Position numbers and translations under genes: made by a program. A stretch of 64,000 bases of DNA from CAWACP01 sp963780655 (GTDB taxonomy: Bacteria > Acidobacteriota > Terriglobia > Bryobacterales > Bryobacteraceae): positions 1-64,000 of the forward strand of contig CAWACP010000016.1 in NCBI GenBank assembly GCA_963780655.1, written 5' to 3'. Shown one piece after another: positions 46,674 to 55,066 of the stretch. The notes below the pieces were generated by a model. The model saw only the letters and a program-made list of their open reading frames with translations, ran no database searches and was not told the origin of the DNA. How positions within the stretch are numbered: position 1 is the first letter of the stretch; each line of letters begins with the position of its first letter.

Positions 46674-47150
46674 ATGCGCGGCGCCGCGGTGATCGGCATC
46701 GGCAATCGTGATCGCGGCGACGATGCCGCCGGTCCGGCCGTTCTCGATTCACTGCGCGGCCGCGTGCCCGAGGATGTGGCCATTCTGGAAATCGGCAACG
46801 ATCCGCTGATGCTCGTGGACCGCTGGCGCGAGTTCGCGAAGGTGATTCTGGTGGATGCGGTCCGCACCGGCGCTCCGCCTGGGACCGTTCATCTCTTCGA
46901 CGCGAGGAGTCTGCCTCCGTCACTGGGGAGCGGCGCTGCATCCACCCATGGTTTCGGCGTTCGCGAGGCGATCGCACTGGGTGAAGCACTTGGAACGCTG
47001 CCGCCTGTCCTGATGGTATTGGGCATAGAAGCCGCGAGCTTCGCTCCCGGATCGGGGCTGAGCCAGGACGTCCGCCGTGCTGTGAAATCGGCCGCCGTGA
47101 TGGCCCTCGCACACTGTCGCACGCCCGCAGCGCATCCCGCCGATCATTGA
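46674..47150 (+). CDS. Hydrogenase maturation endopeptidase
   Basis: Protein of 158 aa of the HybD/HyaD/HycI family. GIGNRDRGDDAAG (8-20), VILVDAVRTGAPPGTVH (57-73) and STHGFGV (90-96) carry the nickel ligands, probably D16 or D17, D61 and H92. It checks nickel insertion and clips the C-terminal peptide of HyhL. It is the last gene of the operon. Confidence 0.92.
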   Translation: MRGAAVIGIGNRDRGDDAAGPAVLDSLRGRVPEDVAILEIGNDPLMLVDRWREFAKVILVDAVRTGAPPGTVHLFDARSLPPSLGSGAASTHGFGVREAIALGEALGTLPPVLMVLGIEAASFAPGSGLSQDVRRAVKSAAVMALAHCRTPAAHPADH

Positions 47151-47240
47151 AAGTACAGGCGCAGCGTGATGTTCCGGCCGGCGGCGAAGGCCCCGCGATC
47201 GCGCCGCGCCGTGGGCTGGCAGCCACCTCCGTAACGCTGG
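47144..47240 (-). pseudogene. TonB-dependent receptor C-terminal scrap
   Basis: Minus-strand translation ...RGAFAAGRNITLRLYFQ followed by TGA resembles the last strand of Oar-like receptors (GRNxTLRLYY). Nothing recognisable precedes it. Very short; call by pattern only. Confidence 0.3.
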
Positions 47241-47262
47241 CATCACTGTGGCGACGTGTGCC

Positions 47263-47460
47263 TCACTTCACTGTGATCTGCTTCCGCACGAAGTTCCGGC
47301 GCCGATCCAGTTCGTTAAACGCCTGATCGACTGACGTGCCTTGCAGAAGCACACTGCGGCCCTGCTCGATCCCTTCCAGGTGTGCTTCGAGGAGCGCATC
47401 TGCGATCTGTTCTACCGGGGCATCGACGAGGTAGTGGGTAGGTGCGAACGCATCCCTGCG
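47263..47460 (-). pseudogene. Possible solute-binding-protein C-terminal scrap
   Basis: An open minus-strand frame of about 65 codons ends VDQAFNELDRRRNFVRKQI before its stop. The SVDQAFNELDRR pattern resembles the C-terminal helix of family 1 ABC sugar-binding proteins (SxxEALxEAxRR). No upstream domain is present. Confidence 0.25.
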
Positions 47461-47589
47461 ATCAGTTGCGCCCTGGCGCCGTCACACTGCAGGGTGCCTC
47501 CTGGCCTACCAATGCCGGGGCGACGCTCGCGGTCCACAACATGGGCATCGCTACCGCCAGGCCGCATTGTTGCGGCGCTGTCAGGCGAT

Positions 47590-47700
47590 CCGTATCAGGG
47601 TTTTCCGCAGAGCCGTATTCTCGGTCCGCTGGGGATGACCGACAGCTTCTACTTCCTTCCGCCGGAGAAGCGAGCGCGCATCGCCATGGGTTTACACGCC
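47590..47700 (+). pseudogene. Serine beta-lactamase-like hydrolase fragment
   Basis: SRILGPLGMTDSFYFLPPEK followed by RARIAM corresponds to the segment (xxPLGMxDTxF-L-PxxxxRxA) of class C beta-lactamase/DD-peptidase-like proteins. The Ser-x-x-Lys and Tyr-Ser-Asn motifs are absent, and the frames on both sides are unrelated. Confidence 0.45.
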
Positions 47701-48104
47701 CGGCGTGGACGGGACGCTGGCGACGGCGCGCGACAAGGCACAGGGTGGTGGCGATCCGTCATCCACCAGCGCTCAAACTCCTACATCCGTTCTTCTGAGG
47801 AAGGCCGCTGGACGAGTCAGGCGCATCCCTTGAGGCGACCAGTCTTGCAAGGCGATACCGAGCGTCAGGACAATTAGTTAGTTTCCCAGCGGCGCCGCCC
47901 AGTTCTAAAACGGGCCCGGAACCGTCTGAGTGGACTACGCGCTCCTTAACAAAAACGTTGGCAGCATGATTCTCTCCAGCGGAAATGCGTGCGGACCGCA
48001 CCGGCAACCGATGCCGCGCGCGTTTGCGTCGAATGGCGCCGGACCCTGTAATCGCGAATTGAGAATTGTTCTCGGAGACGTGCGGCTTCACAATTTTCCG
48101 GCGC

Positions 48105-48217
48105 TTATGCCGCGGCAAACGTTAACCGGACTTCCGTGCCCTCCGTGGCTCGCACTTCCATCGTGGCTCCCAATTGTTCGGCGAGGGACTGAACCAGGCG
48201 GAGTCCCAGCAAACTCG
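48105..48217 (-). pseudogene. Histidine-kinase ATPase C-terminal fragment
   Basis: LGLRLVQSLAEQLGATMEVR then a short Gly segment and VRLTFAAA before a stop is the typical end of HisKA_2/HWE sensor-kinase ATPase domains (LGLxLVxxLxxQLxGxxxV). Everything upstream of the G2 box is missing. Confidence 0.5.
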
Positions 48218-48319
48218 CCGCTATTTCCGGATCTCTTCGCCACCGCATCCCGCTGTCAAGCCACCACCAGCGGCACACCGCGTCCGGCGTGCCGCTGCAA
48301 ATCGATGCGAATCTCTCGT

Positions 48320-48419
48320 CGTACCAGCCGCACTGTTGCTGATTACGATGGCAGCATCTTATACCCCGGCGCGGCGTGCGTCCCTGATCGACCCGATCAG
48401 GGCCCTGCGGGACGTATGA
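48320..48419 (+). pseudogene. FtsX-like ABC permease C-terminal fragment
   Basis: PAALLLITMAASYTPARRAS followed by LIDPIRALRDV and a stop matches the C-terminus of MacB/ADOP-type permeases (PARRAxxIDPxxALR). The rest of the permease is absent. Confidence 0.6.
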
Positions 48420-48503
48420 CGAAATCTCACACGCGGCTTCTGCGACGAAACCAGACGGGTGGCAGTTTCTCGGAATCGAACATGGCAGACGTCATCGGCG
48501 TTC

Positions 48504-48640
48504 CGCAAGTTATTGATTGCATCGGAGATGCAGACTGCTGCTAGAGCCTGCAGCAGCCATGCTGCTGCGTCCGGGTCCCCAGGTGGGAAACAGAAACTGA
48601 ACCTCTTTGGTTTAATTGGGGCACGTTCTGGTTTAGGCGC
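48504..48640 (-). repeat. Dispersed repeat, copy B
   Basis: Shares CG-x-AAGTTATTGA-x-T and AGATGCAG with copy C (51955-52109), and the GTCCGGGTCCC, GAAACTGA and CTTTGGTTTA blocks with copies A and C. Minus-strand reading gives KPxRxxxKPxRFSFxFPPGDPDAAAxLLQ, then CISDxINNLRNADD. It sits among gene fragments. Confidence 0.75.
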
Positions 48641-48642
48641 AT

Positions 48643-48806
48643 ATGACGGCAAATCCGTGGACGTGATCGCTCAGGTTACCAGGCAGGGCTGTGTGTGGGT
48701 ATTCGACCGCGTCACCGGCGCGCCACTGTGGCCGGATCACGCGCCCGCGCGCGAGCTGATGTTTAATCGGACGCCCGCACCGCCCCGCGGCCCTCGGCAA
48801 TTCTGA
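48643..48806 (+). pseudogene. PQQ-dependent dehydrogenase fragment
   Basis: DGKSVDVIAQVTRQGCVWVF followed by DRVTGAPLWP matches a blade of membrane PQQ-type alcohol/glucose dehydrogenase propellers (xxQxTKxGxxxVFDRxTGxPxW). The frame ends soon after. No signal peptide, haem motif or further blades. Confidence 0.6.
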
Positions 48807-49144
48807 AATGCTGAGCGGTGCTCGGGGCGTCCGACCATGCACGCTCTGCGGAGTCGCAGGCGCAAGCCGGATCAGCGCGTGCGAAACTTGCGAGCCAAAG
48901 CGACTCAAGTTCGCATCGCGCGGTCACGGACAACGCGCAACTTCCGAGACGGCCAGTGCTTTCAAGGGGACTATTCACCGGAAACTGGCATCCGTCTGGT
49001 TTCTGCACAAAGACCCACCTTGGCACAATCTCCTGGACGATATGTCGAATTCCGGTCCGGCCGTTCGACTATATCGTGAAGCTGAGGCGGCTGACGACGC
49101 TCGCCTCGACGTCGAAAGAGCCCATGGTGCGCCACATCAAACCG
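48807..49144. other. Stretch without a recognisable gene
   Basis: Three plus-strand frames are partly open, but none has a ribosome site or domain. Given the neighbours it is probably further decayed coding DNA. Confidence 0.4.
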
Positions 49145-49603
49145 TTACCTGACGATCAGGTATGCGCCGATGATCGCGATGGCGTCCTCGGCCAGCGCAA
49201 CCGGCAGATCGTTCCCGCCGGTCGCCCGGACCAGGCGGGTCCGGGCCTCGTAACCGCCCAGCGTTCCTGCTATCGCGCCAATCACGCCGGCGAGTGCGCC
49301 GCCCACCATCGCATCGCTCGCCGCGCCTAGCGCCGCGCCGCACAAGGCTCCGGTTACGATGCGCGCGATGAACCCCGGGGGCGCCTTACGGCTCGGCGTT
49401 TTGGGAAGCTTGTCGGTTATCAACTCCGCAAGGGCCAGCACGCTGATAATCCAGGGCGTGGCTGCATAACCAAGGAACGCCAGCCATGTATTGCCGAGGT
49501 TTAACCATCCGAGGCGAGCGGCCCAACTGACCGCGGCCGGAGCCGTTAACGAACGCAGTCCGGCGATTACGCCTATTAGCAGCGCCAGAACATAAACCGA
49601 CAT
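49145..49603 (-). CDS. DUF4126-family membrane protein
   Basis: Protein of 152 aa with about four hydrophobic segments. LLIGVIAGLRSLTAPAAVSW at the start and a Gly/Ala-rich middle (ALCGAALGAASDAMVGGALA) are characteristic of DUF4126. Function unknown. A GGAGGA ribosome site precedes the ATG. It starts 14 bp after the oxidoreductase stop on the same strand, so the two probably form an operon. Confidence 0.75.
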   Translation of the reverse strand: MSVYVLALLIGVIAGLRSLTAPAAVSWAARLGWLNLGNTWLAFLGYAATPWIISVLALAELITDKLPKTPSRKAPPGFIARIVTGALCGAALGAASDAMVGGALAGVIGAIAGTLGGYEARTRLVRATGGNDLPVALAEDAIAIIGAYLIVR

Positions 49604-49617
49604 TGATGTCCTCCAGT

Positions 49618-50997
49618 TCAGCCGGCGAGAGGTTGCAGTTCGCCCAGCATGGTGGGTATCAGTTCGCAGACGGTGGGGTGAATATGAACCGCCCGCTGAA
49701 TGGTCGTCCAGGGCGCCTTCGCATACATGACGTCCAGCACGCAGTGAATTGCCTCGTCACCGCCCACGCCCAGAATGGAGGCGCCGAGGATCTCGCTGGA
49801 CTGCGCGTCGACAAAGATCTTCATGAAGCCGTGCGTTTCGCCCTTCTCCACCGCGCGCCCGACTTTGGTCATGGGACGTTCGCCCACCAGCACGGCGCGG
49901 CCCGTTTTGCGAACCTCCGCCTCAGTCATGCCGGCGCGTCCCAACGGAGGATCGATGTACAGCGCATAAGCAGTTATCCTGTCGCTCACCTTTCGGGGGG
50001 CGTTGTCCAGCAGGTTCGCCGCGACAATCTCGTAGTCGTTGTACGACGTGTGCGTGAACCCACCGCGGCCGTTGCAATCGCCCATCGCCCAGATGCCCGG
50101 CGCGCTGGTTCGCAACTGATCGTCCACGGTGATGTATCCACGATCGTCCACCGATACGCCGGCTTTCTCCAGGCCGAGATCGTCCGTGTTCGGGCGCCGT
50201 CCCACCGCCAGCAGGACATGGGAACCGGCGATGTCGAGCGTGCGGTCGGCGCAGTCCGAATGCGTGACCGTCTCGTCTCCGCGTTTCGAAAAGCCGATGC
50301 ACTTCGCGTTCAGGCGAACATCGATTCCTTCCCCTTCGAGAATCTCGCCGATGGTCTGCGCCACATCCTGGTCTTCTTTGTGCACCAGCCGATCCGCCAT
50401 TTCGATCACCGTGACCTGGCTGCCGAAACGCCGGTACATCTGAGCGAACTCCAGACCGACGTAACTGCCGCCCACAATAATCAGGTGTTTCGGCAGACAG
50501 TCGATGTCCATCATGGAACTGTTGGTGAGATACCTGATGTCCTGCAGTCCAGGCATATTCGGAACCGACGCGCGGCCGCCGACGTCGAGGAAGATCTTCG
50601 GAGAGGTCAGACGATCTGCGCCGACGCTCAGCTCGTGCGGCGACTCGAACCGGGCGTGGCCCTGGTAGACGGTGCAGTTCTCCGTATTTCTCATCCAGCC
50701 TTCCACGGCCGTCCGCGACTTTCCGGAGATCGCGTCTTTGCGCGCTTTGACGCGCGCCATGTCGACGGTAACTTCCCCCGTATTCACGCCGAAATCAGCC
50801 GCGCACCGGGCGATATGCGCGGCGTAGGCGCTTGCCACCATGGTCTTGGTGGGAATGCAACCGGTGTTGACGCAGGTACCGCCGAACAGCTTGCGTTCGA
50901 CGATGGCCACCTTCATTCCCGCTTTGGCCATTCGTGCTGCCAGGGGAGGCCCGGCCTGACCTGCGCCGATGACAATCGCGTCGTAAGGAATGGACAT
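49618..50997 (-). CDS. Mercuric-reductase-like FAD disulfide oxidoreductase
   Basis: Protein of 459 aa, class I pyridine nucleotide-disulfide oxidoreductase. FAD motif GAGQAGPPLAARMAKAG (11-27), redox cysteines C42 and C47 in GGTCVNTGCIPTKT, NAD(P) motif IIVGGSYVGLEFAQ, second FAD motif GIWAMGDCNGRGGFTH and a dimerisation domain ending HIHPTVCELIPTML with the active-site His/Glu pair. It lacks the N-terminal HMA domain and the C-terminal Cys pair of true mercuric reductases, and lipoamide-dehydrogenase neighbours are missing. The substrate is therefore an unidentified disulfide, quinone or other oxidant. Confidence 0.9.
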   Translation of the reverse strand: MSIPYDAIVIGAGQAGPPLAARMAKAGMKVAIVERKLFGGTCVNTGCIPTKTMVASAYAAHIARCAADFGVNTGEVTVDMARVKARKDAISGKSRTAVEGWMRNTENCTVYQGHARFESPHELSVGADRLTSPKIFLDVGGRASVPNMPGLQDIRYLTNSSMMDIDCLPKHLIIVGGSYVGLEFAQMYRRFGSQVTVIEMADRLVHKEDQDVAQTIGEILEGEGIDVRLNAKCIGFSKRGDETVTHSDCADRTLDIAGSHVLLAVGRRPNTDDLGLEKAGVSVDDRGYITVDDQLRTSAPGIWAMGDCNGRGGFTHTSYNDYEIVAANLLDNAPRKVSDRITAYALYIDPPLGRAGMTEAEVRKTGRAVLVGERPMTKVGRAVEKGETHGFMKIFVDAQSSEILGASILGVGGDEAIHCVLDVMYAKAPWTTIQRAVHIHPTVCELIPTMLGELQPLAG

Positions 50998-51009
50998 TGG
51001 ATCTCACTC

Positions 51010-51250
51010 CGTGCCTGGCCAGCATAGCAGGGCGCGGCGCGCCTCTCCAGCAGACCTTCATAGCCGGCGCGCAACAACCGTTCAGCTTCCGGATATTTGC
51101 CCTGGCCTGACAACGCTGCCCGAGCATGTTCTGACTCGCAAAGCGAGGCCATCCATCGGGATTCCTCTTCTCCAGACCGCTCAGCGATTCGCGGAGCACT
51201 GGTTCGGCTTCCGCGTTTGATACGACAGGACCTCCCACAGCGCCCCGAGG
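51010..51250 (-). pseudogene. TPR tail of a Ser/Thr kinase, frameshifted remnant
   Basis: One minus-strand frame reads AEAEPVLRESLSGLEKRN, then WPRFASQNMLGQ. A second frame continues LSGQGKYPEAERLLRAGYEG. Together they match the C-terminal TPR pair of acidobacterial/planctomycete protein kinases (ML-x-LLGQKKYAEAEPLLLxGYEG). A frameshift near 51120 separates them, and the kinase domain is absent. No gene is seen between here and 51591 apart from a 26-codon signal-peptide-like ORF at about 51398. Confidence 0.55.
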
Positions 51251-51591
51251 CGTCGGGACTCTGTAGTCGGCAGATGCCTGGACCTGAGAAATCACTCATC
51301 GGCATTTGCGTTTGCCCGGAGTCCCGACTCAGACGGGTGCAAGTCCTGTAGCCCGGATTTGCGTCCGGCCGGTCGGCGATTCCAAACAATCAACACGTGA
51401 TCAGGCGCACAATTCTGGCGCTTCTCTTTGCGCTCACGCTGGCGCCGAGCGGCGAGTTTCAGGTGACACCCCGATAAACAGAGGGGCATGGCAGCCCTCG
51501 AATCAATCGTTGTCGATCTCGACGTCCGAAAACAAAGATGAGGCGCCGGCAGCCAGAACACGAGCCGAATGCCTCGCACAGGAATGCCCGC

Positions 51592-51825
51592 TTATTGCCG
51601 CAGTTCCCCGATGCCTTCTATCGCACGCGCCGTACGTTCCACCAGCGCGAGCCGCGCGACCTCCACGCAATTGCGCGCCCGCATCTTGCGACGCACTCTC
51701 ACCAGATGGCACTTCACCGTGCCCTCGCGCAGACCGAGTGCGAAGGCGAGGTCCTCGTTCCGGCGGCCGCGCACCAGCAAATCGACAACGCTGCGCGCGG
51801 CCTTGCTGAGTTCTTTCATCGGCAT
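51592..51825 (-). CDS. Stand-alone LuxR-type HTH protein
   Basis: About 77 aa from the ATG at 51825 (MPMKELSKAARSVVDLL), chosen because GGAGG lies just upstream; an ATG six bases later has better spacing. Residues 5-60 form a GerE/LuxR HTH (RRNEDLAFALGLREGTVKCH, LVRVRRKMRARN). No receiver or ligand domain is attached, so it is either a small regulator or the surviving C-terminus of a response regulator. Its target is unknown. Confidence 0.6.
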   Translation of the reverse strand: MPMKELSKAARSVVDLLVRGRRNEDLAFALGLREGTVKCHLVRVRRKMRARNCVEVARLALVERTARAIEGIGELRQ

Positions 51826-51954
51826 CGCACCTCCGCGCGGCCGGTCGCGCATTTTCTCAGGCCCACTGGCTCTGCAGCGACCCCCGCAGGTCTCGTCGGT
51901 GTTTTTCATGCATGCCGATATTCACTGATGCAGCCGCGTGCGTGCAACTCGAAT

Positions 51955-52109
51955 TCGCCTACCGCGCATGCTGCAGTGAAACCAGACAGCGCTACAGCGA
52001 AACCAAACGGCTTCAGTTTTCCCTCGCCGTCCCGGGACCCGGATGGAGCAGTACGACTGCTGCAACGCTCTCCGAGCGGCTGCATCTATAATGTATTCAA
52101 TAACTTCCG
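51955..52109 (+). repeat. Dispersed repeat, copy C
   Basis: Opposite in orientation to copies A and B. The reverse complement reads CGGAAGTTATTGAATACATT, AGATGCAGCC, ATCCGGGTCCC, AAACTGAAGCC, GTTTGGTTTCGCTG. The plus strand gives VKPDSATAKPNGFSFPSPSR then DPDGAVRLLQ and CIYNVFNNFRVGS, clearly parallel to the readings of the other two copies. Confidence 0.75.
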
Positions 52110-52344
52110 AGTAGGCAGTGCTGTCGATCCGGGCCTTCCGGCTTACACTACCCCTCTCACTATTCAATTCCAGGCGCTGTTCGCGGGCGCGCCGAGCGCC
52201 TTTGGCGCGCGGCTCCTCCCGAATACGGCCGTCGCTGCGGTACCGTCCCGCAAGGAGTACCGGACTTCCTCGAACCCGGAACAAAATGTGTTTATCCTGT
52301 TTCGGTGTCCTGCACCGACGAGCACGCATTCGCGGCCTGGGAGC

Positions 52345-54363
52345 TCAGTTTTGCGCCGCCAGGCCCAGGTTACGTGCGCGCCGCGGGAAGACGACCCTGG
52401 GCGAATCGGGGAAGCGTGGCCGTACGGCGGATCGGGTAGTTTTAGCTATCCGGCTGCGGACTCTGCTTTGAGGCGATGAGTCAGTACAACTCGTAACGCA
52501 AATGAGCGCTTCGCCGTTGTAACTGGACAGTCCCCCGATATCCAGATAAGTCAGCCCGGAACGCGTTCCGCTCGGCACGGTTACGTTCATCTGGTATCCG
52601 CCCCCGACCGCGATTGGAGTTCCTGGCTCAATGCCGGCGTAGTCAATGGCGCCTGTCACGCCGGAGAAATCGACGAACATGTAGGTGAGGTCGGCGGCGT
52701 TGCCCGAGGAGTCCAGCGTGCCAAGGCCGGTCAGATAAACCGCCAACTCCTCACCGACCGCGGCTGGGTTCGACGCGCTGACGATCGTATTGTTGCCGTG
52801 GAAAACGGCAGGTGCGGAAGTTGCACTGTTGAATATGCCGGGTTGGAGCTCCCCCACGTAGTTACTGACTGTGTTCGATGTTCCCAAACTGTTGACCACC
52901 TGAATCGAGGCGATGCGTGAGTCGATGCCCAGCGGGATCACCGCGTTGACTTGGCCTCTGCTGACGTAACGGACCGCCGTCGGGGCTCCGTTCACCAGCA
53001 CTTGCACGCCGCCCAGGCCGGTGGGGAGAGCGGGGTCTGTCGCAGTTGTGGTCGCCAGGTTGGTCCCGAAAATCGAGATGAATTCTCCCGGCACGAACTC
53101 CGCAGTGAAGGGGGCGAAAGAGCCTGCGTTCACGATGCCTGTTGGATAGATGTAGGGCGCGGAGGTAGGAGCCGACGTGTAGTTGGGCCCCTCCATCAGG
53201 ACCTCGATCCCCAGGAATCCGGCGCTCTGATTCGCAAAGCCGATCGCGAATTTGCCGCCCGGTCCGAGGAAGTATTCGCTGTAGAAATCGGTGTAGGCGC
53301 TGCCCGATACGTTTAGCTGTTCGGAGTAAGTGTAATCCTCGAGGAAGCTGCCGCGTGGCGGGCCCACCACGTTGTCCCGCTGATGCGCCAAAACCTCCCT
53401 GTCGGTCGCGTCTGTGAGGACGTTAAATCCGCCGTAGGTGCTGTTGAGCCAGGCACACTCGCAATTGCTGACCTGAGAAACGTCCTGAAAGAAACCGCCT
53501 GTGTAGTATGGAATTTGCGTAGCGAAGGAACCGCCGGAGCCCCGGCGCACGCCGACGATGAAGTCGGTATCCTCGGGATCGCCACCGAAAAAGAAATTAC
53601 CATCGGGCGAGAAATAGAAGTATTTGGCGCCGGACATCAGGTTACTATCGAGATTAGTGGCCGTCAACTCGTCGCCGAATGTCACCGCCGCAGCGCCGGC
53701 GCTGACAGAATACTTCACCTCGGAGAAAGCCGGCTGCGTCATCGCTGTGGCGTTCAACCCGAGGGCCCCGGTGAGGGCCGTGGTGGTGACGGTGCTGCTG
53801 CTGCCGGTCATGCTGAACGAGTAAGCGCGCGTGTGGATCAAGTCAAGGGTCAGCGCAGGAATACTTACGCCGATAACGGAAAATGTACCCTGCAACGAAG
53901 GCGTCGATGTGGGCGCCGGCGCTGCAAGGAACAGGTCATTGTAACCGCTCTTGTTATCGGTTGTGCTCCCTGCCACGACCCCGGATGGAGACACCAGCAA
54001 ATTGATCTCGTCGCCCTTGAATTGGGAGTGAACGAACTGGAGCGGCGTGGACATATTACCGTAGCCGCTGGCGGCGATGGCGTAGGCCCCACTGCCGCTA
54101 ATCGATGTGACCATATTTTCGGCCGCAGCGGCCGCCTTTGCGGTGAGAGTATAGGTTCCATTACCACCAAAAACGATGTTGCCGTAAACCGCTATGGCTT
54201 CATGAAGGTCATTGTCAGAATTATACCCGCCGAGCCACATGACCTGGCGGAAGTAGTAGGCGCCATGCAGCAATCTATTTCCGCTGGTATCCCAGCCTTG
54301 CGCGGCGGCGGGCCGGGCGGCCACCATGAACAGGACCAGGGAGCTCCAAGCCAGTCGTTTCAT
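52345..54363 (-). CDS. Secreted protein with TIGR03437 C-terminal domain
   Basis: About 672 aa from the ATG at 54363 (MKRLAWSSLVLFMVAARPAA), which gives a clean signal peptide; the frame is open to 54501. The N-terminal 400 residues are beta-rich with many Gly/Ser/Asn turns and no recognised enzyme motif (HGAYYFRQVMWLGGYNSDND). The TIGR03437 domain begins around GIVNAGSFAPFTAEFVPGEF with SIFGTNLA and ends near residue 630. The last 40 residues are Arg/Ser-rich and atypical, perhaps an extension after stop loss. TIGR03437 proteins are exported in Solibacter; the role is unknown. Confidence 0.75.
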   Translation of the reverse strand: MKRLAWSSLVLFMVAARPAAAQGWDTSGNRLLHGAYYFRQVMWLGGYNSDNDLHEAIAVYGNIVFGGNGTYTLTAKAAAAAENMVTSISGSGAYAIAASGYGNMSTPLQFVHSQFKGDEINLLVSPSGVVAGSTTDNKSGYNDLFLAAPAPTSTPSLQGTFSVIGVSIPALTLDLIHTRAYSFSMTGSSSTVTTTALTGALGLNATAMTQPAFSEVKYSVSAGAAAVTFGDELTATNLDSNLMSGAKYFYFSPDGNFFFGGDPEDTDFIVGVRRGSGGSFATQIPYYTGGFFQDVSQVSNCECAWLNSTYGGFNVLTDATDREVLAHQRDNVVGPPRGSFLEDYTYSEQLNVSGSAYTDFYSEYFLGPGGKFAIGFANQSAGFLGIEVLMEGPNYTSAPTSAPYIYPTGIVNAGSFAPFTAEFVPGEFISIFGTNLATTTATDPALPTGLGGVQVLVNGAPTAVRYVSRGQVNAVIPLGIDSRIASIQVVNSLGTSNTVSNYVGELQPGIFNSATSAPAVFHGNNTIVSASNPAAVGEELAVYLTGLGTLDSSGNAADLTYMFVDFSGVTGAIDYAGIEPGTPIAVGGGYQMNVTVPSGTRSGLTYLDIGGLSSYNGEALICVTSCTDSSPQSRVRSRIAKTTRSAVRPRFPDSPRVVFPRRARNLGLAAQN

Positions 54364-54501
54364 ATTGTGGATATGGATGTATCGGACGCGCGAAAAAAAT
54401 ACATGTTTCAGCATAGACTGTTTGTGAGTTTCCGGCAAAGCTGCGTGAACGGAGCCACCGCAGGCGCTACTGTCACTCCTGGTTAGGGCACGTGGCAACA
54501 A

Positions 54502-55066
54502 ACCATCGATGAAGCGAGACGCTCCTGGGAGATGGCTTTGCGCGATTCCGGACCGGTGGCTGTTACTATAGACCCACCCCTGTTCTCACGGACTATTGTT
54601 GGTTGAGTAGTTCGGCGGTACGGTACCCAGCATCGGTAACAAAGAACGCCTGGAGCAGCGCGCGGTCATGCGTGCCGTCATGGACGCCTATAATGAATTA
54701 ACCGAGAGACTGGCGGCCTATCCGAATCTGCCGGCCACGATGAAAGAACTGATTGCGCACATCAAGGACAGGGCTGGCGAAACCGAACAGCCGTAATCCG
54801 ACTTTTCACCAACATGGCGTTCACCGATCCGCCCTACAACGTGGACTACCGCGGCGAAGACTCACGGCGGCTGCGGATCGACAACGACAGTCTCGGAACT
54901 CAGACAGCAGGCCATTCACAGGCTGATTGTCATTCGTCTTCGCGACGACACGTGACCTGTTGCGACAGGACTTCTGTCGCCGATTTATCGCGGCGAATGC
55001 GGAATACGAAGCCGGAGGGATCATCGGAAGTTCCGGTAAGATCATGATGGGCGCGAGGGATGTTAA
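54502..55066 (+). pseudogene. Intergenic stretch with relic ORFs, including a DNA methyltransferase start
   Basis: A plus-strand frame at about 54640-54796 (MRAVMDAYNELTERLAAYP, then MKELIAHIKDRAGE) ends in TAA and has no clear start. At 54814 a second reads MAFTDPPYNVDYRGEDSRRL then RIDNDSLGTQ, with the DPPYN catalytic motif of N4/N6 DNA methyltransferases, and turns to unrelated sequence at about 54905. Both look like leftovers of a mobile or restriction locus. Confidence 0.5.

Noticed and set aside
49618..50997. True mercuric reductase (merA)
   Set aside because: There is no HMA domain, no C-terminal Cys pair and no other mer genes; only the general flavoprotein disulfide reductase family is supported.
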